This document shows, piece after piece, positions 26,063-35,900 of a stretch of DNA of 64,000 nucleotides (position 1 is its first letter; every line of letters begins with the position of its first letter). The notes under the pieces are model-generated. The model did no database searches. It worked only from the letters and a program-made list of their open reading frames with translations, and was not told the DNA's origin. The DNA comes from Nodosilinea sp. FACHB-141 (GTDB taxonomy: Bacteria > Cyanobacteriota > Cyanobacteriia > Phormidesmidales > Phormidesmidaceae). The DNA lies in the NCBI RefSeq assembly GCF_014696135.1, contig NZ_JACJPP010000011.1, positions 682,001 to 746,000 on the forward strand, read 5' to 3'. The position numbers and the translations under genes were made by a program.

Positions 26063-29000
26063 CCAACTGGGCGATCGCTGACTTTATTTCTCACCTCAAC
26101 CACCTAGATATCAAGCTCTCCCTCGAACCCGACCCCGCTGTTTCTCCCCACCCATTCCGGCTCCGCTGCAACGCCCCCGAAGGCACTCTCACCCCCACCC
26201 TCCGTCAAGAACTCACCGACCACAAAGCCGAACTCATCATCTACCTACAAACGAACCCAAATATCCAAGAATCGCAGTCAAAAAACAGTTTCCCATCCAC
26301 CCTCCCACCCATCCACCCTCCCACCCATCCACCCTCCCACCCATCCGCTCCTCTTTCCTTCGCCCAACAGCGACTCTGGTTCCTCTACCAGCTCGCCCCC
26401 CACAACCCTTTCTACAACGTGCCTGCCGCCATTCGTTTAACGGGAACCCTCGATCGCTCGGCATTAGAGCGATCGCTTCAGGAAATTGTGCGCCGTCATG
26501 GTGCCCTGCGCACCCGATTTACAATCGTGGATGGGCAACCCGTTCAAGTCGTTGAACCCAACGCCAATGTCGAGCTTGCTGTGGTGAATTTACAGTCGGT
26601 TGCGATTGGTGAACGCGATCGCATTCGGCAACAATTGGCGACAGCTGAAGCCCAACGCCCCTTTAACCTGACGACCGATTCTCTGTTGCGTGTGACATTG
26701 CTGCACTTTGATGTAGCGGAATCAGTGTTGTTGCTAACCATGCATCACATTGTTGCCGACGGGTGGTCTTTGGGGGTATTGATTCGAGAATTGGGTTATT
26801 TCTATACGGCATTTGTAGAAAAGCGTTTGCCGACTCTCCCTCCCTTGCCAATTCAATACGCTGACTTTGCGTGCTGGCAGCACAACTGGTTGCAGGGAGA
26901 GGTTTTAGAGAAACAATTGAGCTATTGGCGGCAACAATTGCAAGATTTGCCTGTGCTGAAGTTACCCAGCGATCGCCCCCGTCCTGCTGTTCAAACCTAT
27001 CGAGGCGCGACTTATCCTTTACACATTTCTCCTACCCTTTCCCAAGCATTAGAGACATTCAGCCAGCAGTCTGGAGCGTCTCTGTTCATGACCCTGCTGG
27101 CAGCATTTCAAACCTTGCTTTACCGATACACAGGGCAAGAAGATATCGCGATCGGGTCACCCATTGCCAACCGTCATCGCAGTGAGGTAGAGGGGCTAAT
27201 TGGCTTTTTTGTGAACAGTTTGGTGATGCGATCGGATTTGTCGGGTAACCCCACCTTTCGCGAATTGCTGGAGCAGGTTCGTCAAGTTGCTCTGGGAGCA
27301 TATGAGCATCAAGACTTACCCTTTGAGAAACTGGTTGAAGAATTAGACCCCGATCGCGATCTGAGCCGCAATCCCTTGTTTCAGGTTGCTTTTGCCTTGC
27401 AAAATGCCCCTGTGCAATCTCTGGAGCTACCAGCACTGACGCTAGAACCTGCCCCTCTGGAGTCTGCCAGCACCCGCTTTGATCTAGAGATTCACCTGTG
27501 GGAACCTGCCCACGGATTGAAAAGTGTGTGGCGATCGCAAGACGGTTTGAGCGGCTTCATTTCCTACAGCACTGATCTATTCGATCGCGATAGAATTGCT
27601 CGTCTAGTGGGTCATTTTCAAACGCTGCTAGAAGGAATTGTCGCGAATCCAGATACCCGATTGTCAGACCTGCCGTTGCTCACGCCCGAGGAACATCAGC
27701 AGATTCTGTATGACTGGAGCTTTGGGAGATCTCCCCTAGCCTCCCTCAATAAGGGAGGGATCGGAAGTGCAGCTGAAGTTTCTCATCAGGGGCAACTCAG
27801 CGAGAAGCCACTCTACTTTCATCACATTGTTGAAGCCCACACGAAACAAGGTCCAAACGCGATCGCCCTTGTCACCGAATCTCAAACTCTTACTTACCAG
27901 GAAGTCGATTGTCAGGCCGCTCAGTTAGCAGAAATTTTGCGAAAAATGGGGGTTCAGCCCAATTCGCTAGTGGGGTTATGTGTCGATCGCTCTGCTGATA
28001 TGGTGATTAGCATTCTCGGCATTCTCAAAGCGGGAGGAGCTTATGTGCCGCTAGACCCGACTTATCCGAGCGATCGCCTCCAATTCATTCTCAATGACAC
28101 CCAAGTTTCCATCCTGCTCACACAATCCTGGCTTACCGAATCCCTACCGGCGACTTCGGCAACCATTGTTTGCTTAGATCAGCCGTTGTGCCCTCATCCC
28201 CCAACCCCTTCTCCCAATCAGGGAGAAGGGGAGAAAGAGAATAGCCTGAAGCTAGAAGAAACTCCTCCAGGTCGGTTCCCCCTCTCTCGTCACTGGGAGA
28301 GGGGGCCAGGGGGTGAGGGCTCTTCCGATCTAGCCTACGTCATCTATACCTCTGGCTCCACGGGCACTCCTAAAGGAGTTTTGCTCTCTCATCGGGGCTT
28401 GTGTAACGTTGTACAGGCTCAACAACAGCTCTTTCAGCCCATTCGCACTAGTCGAGTTTTGCAATTTAGCTCTCTCAGCTTTGATGCGTCTATTTTCGAG
28501 ATTGCCCTCGCCCTCGGCTCTGGCGGCACGCTGTATATTCCTCCTCGGTCTGCCCAATTGCCGGGTATAGCGCTAATAGAATTTCTGCAAGAAAATGCCA
28601 TCACTCACGCCCTAATTACGCCAGCCGTACTCGCCGTTTTGCCTCCTGGGGAACTGCCTGACCTTCAGGTGTTGGTCACCGGGGGAGAAGCCTGCTCTAG
28701 CCAGGTGATTGATCGCTGGGCTGTCAACCGCCGCTTCTTCAACGCCTACGGACCCACCGAAACCACCATCTGGGCAACAGTTGCCGAACTCCATCCCGGC
28801 GACAATCCCCTGACGATTGGTTGCCCCGTTCTTAATACTCAAGTCTACGTTCTGGATGCTCACTTAAATCCTGTTCCGGCAGGCATTCCAGGGGAGTTGT
28901 ACATTGGCGGAGTAGGGGTGGCGCAAGGGTATCTCAACCGCCCGGAGTTGACGGCGGAAAGGTTTGTTAATGCTGACTGCTTAGAACTAAGTGCTAAGTT

Positions 29001-31890
29001 AAAAAGCGCCTTCTCTACAGCCAATAAACAGCGCCAAACCCTCTATAAAACTGGCGATCGCGTCCTCTACAACCGTGACGGCACTATTCAATTTCTTGGT
29101 CGAGTCGATCACCAGATCAAGATCCGAGGTTTTCGGGTTGAGTTGGGTGAAATTGAAACAACGATACAGCGTCATTCTGCTATTCAAGATGCCGTTGTCA
29201 TCCCCTCCGCTGCCTCGTCTCTGATTGCCTACTTCAGCCTTGCTCCTCAGTATCTGCAAGAAGCGAGTGTGCGATCGCTCCAAACTCAACATCTGCAACA
29301 GTGGCAAACCCTCTACAACCAAACTTACCAATCACCAGCGCCCTCTCAGCCCCCAGCTTCCAACCCCCAACCCTTTGATATTACCGGCTGGAACAGCAGC
29401 TATACCGGAGAGCCCATTCCGCTAGAGCAGATGCAGGAGTGGGTGGGCGATCGCGTACAGCAGATTCTCGCGCTAAAACCTAAACGCGTTTTGGAAATTG
29501 GGTGCGGTACAGGATTGCTGCTGTTTCAAATTGCGCCGCACTGTCAAAAGTATGTAGGCACAGACTTTTCGGCTGTCTCCCTGGCATCAGTTCAACATCA
29601 ACTAGACTCGCTCAATCTCTCCCACGTTGAGCTGTTGCAGCGCATGGCAACCGACTTTGAAGGGATTGATCTAGGGTCGTTTGACGTCGTAATTTTGAAT
29701 TCGGTTGTGCAGTATTTTCCCGATGAGACCTACTTAATACAGGTCTTAAAAAAAGCGATTGAAGCCGTTGCGGTGGGCGGTGCCTTATTCGTTGGAGATG
29801 TGCGAAACCTACCTTTGTTATCGGCATTCCATAGCTGGATGAAATTTGTTCAGGCAGACGACAGCATGGAGCGATCGCAGCTCTGGCATCAAGTCGAGCG
29901 ATCGCAGTTTGAAGAACCAGAATTGGCTATTGATCCGGCATTCTTTTATGTGCTGCAAGAGCAGTTCGCCCAAATTCAGCAGGTTCACATTCGCCTGACT
30001 CGAGGGCGCAGTCAAAATGAGATGACTCAGTTTCGCTACAACGTTTTGCTGCGAATGGAGCAATCTCATGAGGTTGGGCTGAAGCATGAAACCCAACCTA
30101 AAACCGTTATTAAAGACAACAAAGGGGAGCAACTTAACTGGAAGCATCAGCCAGTGACCGTCCAAGAGATCCAGCAACAACTCCTGGCCACCGAACCAGA
30201 AATCTTGACCATCACGAATGTGGTCAATAGCCGAGTGAATGCTGCTGTGGCAACAGCAAACTGGCTTCAGAATAAAGAAGCGCCCAAGACCGTTGGCCGC
30301 ATGCGCGAGCTATTGCAAGACGCTGCAAACTCAGCAATCGATCCGCAAGACTGGTGGAATTTAGAAACAACATTGCCCTACACAGTAGAGATTACGTGGT
30401 CAGCATCGCCCGAGACTGGAGATTATGATGTGGCGCTGATTCGTCGTGGGGTTGATGTAGTGGATACTGCACTATGGCCTAGGAAGCGCTCGCCCCAGCA
30501 CACCAACCATCCACTTCAGGCGAATGTCGCTCGGCACATCATTCCTGAACTACGGCAGCATCTCAGCCAGACGTTACCCGACTACATGGTTCCTGCTGCC
30601 TTTGTGCCGTTAGCCACCCTGCCGTTGAATTCCAGTGGTAAGGTCGATCGGCGCGCCCTGCCTCCGCTCGACCATACCTACAGCAACGATTCACCTACGG
30701 CAAGCGCCCCCCAAACCTCAACCGAGACCGCTCTCATTGAGATTTGGCAAGAACTCTTACAGATCAAGCATATCAACCGTCACGACAACTTTTTTGAGTT
30801 GGGTGGGCATTCCCTACTCGCGACCCAAATGACCTCTCGCATCCGCGACACCTTTGAGTTAGAACTCCCGCTCAAAAACGTTTTTGCCGCTCCCACTATT
30901 GCCCAGCTAGCGCCCATTCTCGACGCGTTGCGCGATACCACCTCAAGCACTCCTCCCCTCGTTCGGCTCGATCGCACCGCTTACCGACGCAAATCCTCGA
31001 CTTTGCTAAACCAGCCGGCTCAGGTTGCTCCCGTTCCTCCCCAACCGGAAGCGCCAGCACTTAACACAGTCACCCCATCCCCTACTTCGCCGCTGGTTCC
31101 CCTGGCTTTGGGCGGCAGCAGTCCTCCCTTCTTCTGTGTGCATCCTATGTTTGGGGTCGTATTCCCCTATATGGAACTCGCTCATCACCTGCAAAGCGAT
31201 CGCAGTTTCTATGGGTTACAACCCCTCGGGTTAGACGGCAAATCTCAGCCCCTAAACCGAATGGAGGCAATCGCGGCCTATTACATTCAAGCCATTCAAA
31301 CCCTTCAGCCTCATGGGCCTTATTACCTAGGAGGTTGGTCTTTTGGGGGATTGGTTGCCTATGAGATGGCGCAACAACTCACTCAAGCAGGCGAAACAGT
31401 TGAACTGTTGGCAATTCTCGATACTACGGCTCCCTGCACCAAACCCTCTCTTTGTCAGAGCTTTAAGTTTCTAGTGAAAACTGCCCTCTGGTCTACCCTG
31501 CCATTTTTGCTAGACTTTAGCGCTCTAGCGACCCACCGCCTGCAAGGTAAGCCGTGGTTTTCTCGCTGGCAATGGTCAGCCATCACCCGATTAATTCCTG
31601 AAGAGTCTCGATTGCGTCTATTAAATGAATCCGCCATCAACGCCATGCTGCCCATTGTCTATGCGAATAGTCAGGCGACCAACGATTATGTGCCTCAGCC
31701 TTACTCTCACGCGATCGCGCTATTTAGGGCCGCAGAACAATCAGATGCTAGTCAACCTGATGAAACATTGGGCTGGAGTGAATTAGTGAAGGACATTCAA
31801 CTGCACGAAGTCCCCGGCAACCATTTATCGTTGCTAAAACAGCCTCATGTGCAAGTTCTGGCGGAACAACTCAGACGTTATTTGGCATAG
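26059..31890 (+). CDS. NRPS module 2: TubC-C-A(methyltransferase)-PCP-TE
   Basis: 1943 residues. Residues 1-65 are a TubC-type docking domain (IADFISHLNHLDIKLSLE... LTDHKAELIIYLQ). The C domain has SFAQQRLWFLYQL and HHIVADGWS (about 229). The A domain has YTSGSTGTPKG (about 763), FDASIFEIALA and YGPTETTIW; my by-eye code D-A-F-L-V-G-A-I-W-K matches nothing I know. A SAM methyltransferase is inserted in the A domain (VLEIGCGTGLLL at 1144, then DFSAVSLASV, DVVILNSVVQYF), at the place used by NRPS N-methyltransferases. Carrier Ser1585, then a type I thioesterase with GWSFGG (Ser1761). It would add and methylate the second residue and release the product. Three repeat-derived stretches are read in frame. 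No MbtH-like, PPTase or transporter gene is adjacent. Confidence 0.93.
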   Translation: MTNWAIADFISHLNHLDIKLSLEPDPAVSPHPFRLRCNAPEGTLTPTLRQELTDHKAELIIYLQTNPNIQESQSKNSFPSTLPPIHPPTHPPSHPSAPLSFAQQRLWFLYQLAPHNPFYNVPAAIRLTGTLDRSALERSLQEIVRRHGALRTRFTIVDGQPVQVVEPNANVELAVVNLQSVAIGERDRIRQQLATAEAQRPFNLTTDSLLRVTLLHFDVAESVLLLTMHHIVADGWSLGVLIRELGYFYTAFVEKRLPTLPPLPIQYADFACWQHNWLQGEVLEKQLSYWRQQLQDLPVLKLPSDRPRPAVQTYRGATYPLHISPTLSQALETFSQQSGASLFMTLLAAFQTLLYRYTGQEDIAIGSPIANRHRSEVEGLIGFFVNSLVMRSDLSGNPTFRELLEQVRQVALGAYEHQDLPFEKLVEELDPDRDLSRNPLFQVAFALQNAPVQSLELPALTLEPAPLESASTRFDLEIHLWEPAHGLKSVWRSQDGLSGFISYSTDLFDRDRIARLVGHFQTLLEGIVANPDTRLSDLPLLTPEEHQQILYDWSFGRSPLASLNKGGIGSAAEVSHQGQLSEKPLYFHHIVEAHTKQGPNAIALVTESQTLTYQEVDCQAAQLAEILRKMGVQPNSLVGLCVDRSADMVISILGILKAGGAYVPLDPTYPSDRLQFILNDTQVSILLTQSWLTESLPATSATIVCLDQPLCPHPPTPSPNQGEGEKENSLKLEETPPGRFPLSRHWERGPGGEGSSDLAYVIYTSGSTGTPKGVLLSHRGLCNVVQAQQQLFQPIRTSRVLQFSSLSFDASIFEIALALGSGGTLYIPPRSAQLPGIALIEFLQENAITHALITPAVLAVLPPGELPDLQVLVTGGEACSSQVIDRWAVNRRFFNAYGPTETTIWATVAELHPGDNPLTIGCPVLNTQVYVLDAHLNPVPAGIPGELYIGGVGVAQGYLNRPELTAERFVNADCLELSAKLKSAFSTANKQRQTLYKTGDRVLYNRDGTIQFLGRVDHQIKIRGFRVELGEIETTIQRHSAIQDAVVIPSAASSLIAYFSLAPQYLQEASVRSLQTQHLQQWQTLYNQTYQSPAPSQPPASNPQPFDITGWNSSYTGEPIPLEQMQEWVGDRVQQILALKPKRVLEIGCGTGLLLFQIAPHCQKYVGTDFSAVSLASVQHQLDSLNLSHVELLQRMATDFEGIDLGSFDVVILNSVVQYFPDETYLIQVLKKAIEAVAVGGALFVGDVRNLPLLSAFHSWMKFVQADDSMERSQLWHQVERSQFEEPELAIDPAFFYVLQEQFAQIQQVHIRLTRGRSQNEMTQFRYNVLLRMEQSHEVGLKHETQPKTVIKDNKGEQLNWKHQPVTVQEIQQQLLATEPEILTITNVVNSRVNAAVATANWLQNKEAPKTVGRMRELLQDAANSAIDPQDWWNLETTLPYTVEITWSASPETGDYDVALIRRGVDVVDTALWPRKRSPQHTNHPLQANVARHIIPELRQHLSQTLPDYMVPAAFVPLATLPLNSSGKVDRRALPPLDHTYSNDSPTASAPQTSTETALIEIWQELLQIKHINRHDNFFELGGHSLLATQMTSRIRDTFELELPLKNVFAAPTIAQLAPILDALRDTTSSTPPLVRLDRTAYRRKSSTLLNQPAQVAPVPPQPEAPALNTVTPSPTSPLVPLALGGSSPPFFCVHPMFGVVFPYMELAHHLQSDRSFYGLQPLGLDGKSQPLNRMEAIAAYYIQAIQTLQPHGPYYLGGWSFGGLVAYEMAQQLTQAGETVELLAILDTTAPCTKPSLCQSFKFLVKTALWSTLPFLLDFSALATHRLQGKPWFSRWQWSAITRLIPEESRLRLLNESAINAMLPIVYANSQATNDYVPQPYSHAIALFRAAEQSDASQPDETLGWSELVKDIQLHEVPGNHLSLLKQPHVQVLAEQLRRYLA
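26293..26347. repeat. 16-bp tandem repeat in NRPS linker
   Basis: Three exact copies of CCATCCACCCTCCCAC plus a partial fourth, encoding a Pro/His-rich linker (HPPTHPPSHP) between the docking and condensation domains. The same unit recurs in reverse complement at 44971-45003. Confidence 0.85.
27728..27762. repeat. Inverted repeat in C-A linker of NRPS
   Basis: GATCTCCC and GGGATC flank CCTCCCT-loop-AGGGAGG. It is another short dispersed repeat, read in frame in the flexible linker between condensation and adenylation domains. Confidence 0.55.
28191..28319. repeat. 129-bp composite inverted repeat inside adenylation domain
   Basis: Outer ends CCCTCATCCCCC and GGGGGTGAGGG are inverted. Inside are two further hairpins (CCCCTTCTCCC/GGGAGAAGGGG and CCCTCTCTC/GGGAGAGGG). 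The length is exactly 43 codons, and it adds a hydrophilic, Pro/Gly/Glu-rich segment just before the YTSGSTG core motif. The matching segment of the first NRPS protein is much shorter. Confidence 0.8.
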
Positions 31891-32137
31891 ATACAGTGTT
31901 TCTCTAACTTCAAAAAGTTACGATATTGAGTTTTTCCCATTACTCTCAATTAGTTTAACGATTGCAATCACCGAGCTCAGATGTTTGAATAACTAACCTG
32001 ATGCCAGCAGAACATCTAATTTTCCGCTGTCTTTTGGAGTAGGCCTGCCCCTATAGGCTGGGCGGCCAGCCATACCCAATCCACTGCCAAAAAGCACACC
32101 CGGTAAAATAGTGGCATCGAGCAGTAGGTGATCGCCC
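31891..32137. other. Intergenic, no gene seen
   Basis: After the thioesterase stop there is AT-rich DNA, then a small G/C stem (GGCTGG/CCAGCC near 32058) without a T-run. No gene or clear terminator is visible. Confidence 0.4.
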
Positions 32138-32239
32138 GTGGTATAAGCCCAACCCCAGCTCAAAACCTTTAGCGACTTTCTCGCCTACACCCAGGAGGTC
32201 GAAGGCTACTACGAACTCACTAACGGAGAACTGGTTGAG

Positions 32240-32713
32240 ATGCCGCCAGAGTCTTACGACAACTTGCGTCGTGCCCTAAAGCTTTACGACGTATTGAAAG
32301 TGCTGGTAGATGCTGCTCAAGTCTGTCCCCAAGGTTTGGCTATAGCTGTGCCGGGGCAACCCAAGAATCGGTATCCGGATCTAACAGTGTTACGCCCTGA
32401 GCATCCTGAGCAGATGCGCGAACTGGGGCAGGTCGCCCTTACGTTAGAAATGGCTCCCCCTTTGCTAGTGGTAGAGGTGGTTAGCCCAGGGGCTAAGAAT
32501 CGCCGCCGCGTCTATTTAGAGAAGCGCAACCAGTACGAGTGGCGCGGCATTGGTGAATGTTGGATTCTTGACCCAGTGGTAGGCCGGGTGACCGTTCTGA
32601 GCTTGACCCCACAGGGCTATAGCGAAGCCACATTTGAGGGAGAAGCTGTGGTTGAGTCACCTATATTTCCCGACTGGGCAATGACCGCTGAGTCTATGCT
32701 GGCGGTGGGTTAG
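32240..32713 (+). CDS. Uma2-family (DUF820) endonuclease-like protein, N-terminus probably disrupted
   Basis: 157 residues from ATG 32240. YPDLTVLRP, APPLLVVEVVSPGAKNRRR, LEKRNQYEWRGIGECWILDP and the trailing DWAMTAESML fit the Uma2 (DUF820) restriction-endonuclease fold, a family hugely expanded in cyanobacteria and of uncertain role. However, typical N-terminal sequence (LKTFSDFLAYTQEVEGYYELTNGELVEM) is encoded in the same frame upstream of this ATG, and can be followed back to GTG 32138 except for a TAA at 32144-32146, where a CAA would fit (GTG GTA TAA GCC CAA). The gene has therefore probably lost its normal start through a nonsense change, and the shorter product lacks the first strand of the fold. 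It may be a recent pseudogene. Confidence 0.7.
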   Translation: MPPESYDNLRRALKLYDVLKVLVDAAQVCPQGLAIAVPGQPKNRYPDLTVLRPEHPEQMRELGQVALTLEMAPPLLVVEVVSPGAKNRRRVYLEKRNQYEWRGIGECWILDPVVGRVTVLSLTPQGYSEATFEGEAVVESPIFPDWAMTAESMLAVG

Positions 32714-32923
32714 CTATGAGAAAAGCTTGTGTTGGCTAAGCTGCATTTGGCAACCCGCGTCAACAACTCTCTATCTGCCAAATTCGTGCCTAGTTTGAGC
32801 CAACGTTGCGATTCGCGAAGCGTCCGTCCCGAAATCGCTCCGAAATCCTTCATTTAACCTAACAGTGGGAGTTTTGCCTCGAACCTTGAAGTAAAATCTC
32901 GGCACAAGGTTGAGGCTGAGCCA

Positions 32924-35900
32924 ATGCTAGATCGCTTCTGGGAAGTGCTGGGCTACGTGTTTGCTCTCAACGATGAAGCTTTTCGCATTGCTACTACCGT
33001 ACCAGCCGGCAGAAGCCTGGCGCTGTTAGTGGTTCTGCTGGCGGGGCTATCCCAGGGCATTGGGCAGAGCATTATTCTCTTTGTCAACCAAGTGCGGCCC
33101 GCCCGGTTTGTGCTCAGCCTGGGCATCAATGCAGTGCTATTTGTCTTAGGCTTCTTGGCCCTGGTGTTAAGCACCTGGTTGGTGACCCTGATGCCGTGGG
33201 CGCAGAATATGTCCTTTGGGCAGCTAGTGACGGTGCTGGGGTTGGCCTACGCCCCGCTGCTGTTCAGCTTTTTGGGAGCGCTGCCCTACCTGGGGATGCC
33301 CATTCTCAACCTGCTGTCGGTGTGGCATTTGCTGGCCATGGTGGTGGGTTTTGGGGCGATCGCCAATTTGGGCATCAGCCACGCCTTCGGCTACGTCGCT
33401 CTGGGCTGGATTTTGCTGCAAGTTTTGCAAAACACCGTGGGTCAACCTATCGCCAACCTGGGCAAGCGCATTGCCAACGGGGCAGCGGGGGTCGATCTCG
33501 TCACCAATCGCCGCGATTTGACGGAGTCGTTTCAATCGGGGCTGGCTGAAACCTCTACCCGCTGGCACGAAGAGTTCACCCAGCGATTTAGCGCCTTCAA
33601 CCAGGGCGATGCGAGCGCCGCTGTCACTAGTGAGCCCTCGGCCCTCGCTCTGGCCGGAGCCGGGGGCTCGACCGTTTCTGTTGATGCCGGCCCAAACGGT
33701 GATCGCCTTGACAGTTTCAAGACCCTGCTCGGTCTGGCTGCCATGGCGGTGCTGACGGTGGTGGTGCTGGCGCTGCTGCGGCCCATTCGCGTCTGGTGGT
33801 TTGGCTGGTTGAGCGACCTGCCGAGCCTGGTGCTGCTGGTGCTGAACTTTGTCTGGATTGGCATTGTCGCCCTGGTGGTGGCAGGGCTGCTGGCTCCGCT
33901 CGAAACCCTGGGCTGGTGGGCCGGCTGGTATGACGACGAGGTCAACACCACCGTCAACGCGGGAGAGCTGGCCGAACCTGTGGGCGATCGCGGCAAAATC
34001 AGCCGCTATATGGTTTACCTCGACGGCATTGGTATTTCCAGTTTTGAGTACCTGCCCGACATCAAAGAATTTCTCGACACCCTAGCTCCCACTCTGCCCC
34101 AAGACGTGGCGCTGATTCGCGGCATCATGCCCTACTCGGTGATGAATGCGCCCCTGGATGAAGATCGGCCCCTCTCATTCCTCTGGCGCTACGCCGACAA
34201 GCTGCGATTTGCCAACCCCATGAGCGTGCTGGGTCTGCTGGTCAACATTCGTAACGTGCTGATTGTCGGCGTGTCGGCCGACAAGCGCTACGGCCCGCTC
34301 TACAACCAGGGCATTGCTCAGGTGGTGTTTAACGGCCTAGTCAAAAATGGCTACCGGGTGGGCAGCGGCACCCCTATTACGCTGATGGGGTATAGCGGCG
34401 GCGGGCAGATGTGCTGCGCCAGTGCCCCCTACCTCAAGCGGGCTTTGGGTGCACCCATCGACGTGATTTCCCTAGGCGGGGTGATCAGCGCCAACATCAA
34501 CCTGCTCCAACTGGAGCATCTCTATCACTTGTCGGGCGAGAAGGATGTGGTGGAAAAGCTGGGGCCAAAGATTTTCCCGGGGCGCTGGCGGCTGTATCCT
34601 CTGTCGTTTTGGAATCGGGCTAAGCGGCGGGGCAAAATCTCGTTCATTTCCCTGGGGCCGGTGGGCCATCAGGTGCCGGGGGGCATTCTCGACCCCAAGC
34701 TGGTGTTGCCCGATGGCCGCAGTTCCCTCGAGCAGACCATCGACACTATCAACGCCATTCTGCGGGGCGAAATGTTGGAGGTCGGGCTAGAGCGGGGCGG
34801 CAAGGCAAACAACTACGACATCTTTCGCGCCAACCCCCTGGTGCAGTACCAGAGCTATCCGCTCAATCAGTGCCCTAATCCAACGCTCTACGTACCCATC
34901 GCCGACTGGATTGGCCGGCTAATTTTGCCTGTCAAAGCTGAGCGCTTTGGTGGTGTCTTCTACGAAATTCACCACGCGCCCGATGACCACCGCAAGCTGT
35001 TGGGCCAGGTGGTGAAGCTGCGCTGGTCTGACAACCCTCTCACCCAACAGATGGTGCAGGCCGTCACCCACGATGTGCACTTTAGCGCCGATGCCGAATA
35101 TGCCAGCCGCTTTGGTGGGGTAATTAATCCGGTGCGGCTCAACCACTGGCTGCGGGTCGACCCGTTAGAGTCGCTGGCCGGGTCGCTGCCGGAGGATGAT
35201 CTGGTTGTGGTGGTAGAAAATCCTCAGGTGGTGCTCGACAAGGACGGGGTAACGCTCTTAATCGCAACTCAGCCGATGGAGGTGACAGGGCGCTATTACG
35301 GCCTGGTGCAGTTTGTGGGGCCAACGGCAGGCGACTATTGGCGAGTACGGCATTTTAATAAAGTCAGCCGCGCCTTTGACGGCCCTGAGGAGGTGGTGAG
35401 TCTGCCCGCGGTGGCCCCGATGGCGGTCTACGGCAGCAGTCCCTCTACTACCAAGGATCTGGAGCGATCGCCCTACAACGAGACCGGTTGGTACATTTAC
35501 GGTTCGTCAAATGCTAGCGGCACCTTTGTGGTGCAATCCCTCGGTCCTAGGGCACTGTTTCGGCTCCAGCCCGATCGCGTCTTGTTTGGCGGAGCAAAAT
35601 CAGCCTACCGCTACATTCGCAACGAGTCATGGGCCGATGTGGTGGCCCAAAGGGGCAAGGTCAGCTCGGTGCTCTGTACGGTGCAGGACAACGGTCGGCC
35701 CGAGGCAATCGCAGCGGCCATCGATGAGTGGCAGGTGGGCAATCGCGCCCTTATCCTCCACACCTATGGCGGCATCGGTGGCAACCACAAAGAACCCGCC
35801 GCCGCCACCCCCATTTTCTTTGGCCACTTTGCCTACGGTCGGGCCGAGGTAGTGCACGACCCTCTAGCGGATGAACGGCGGTTTGAGATTCGCTATTACC

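Noticed and set aside
22733-31890. Horizontal transfer of the NRPS genes from outside the cyanobacteria
   Set aside because: HIP1 octamers are common inside both genes, and domain styles are cyanobacterial, so long residence in cyanobacterial DNA is more likely.
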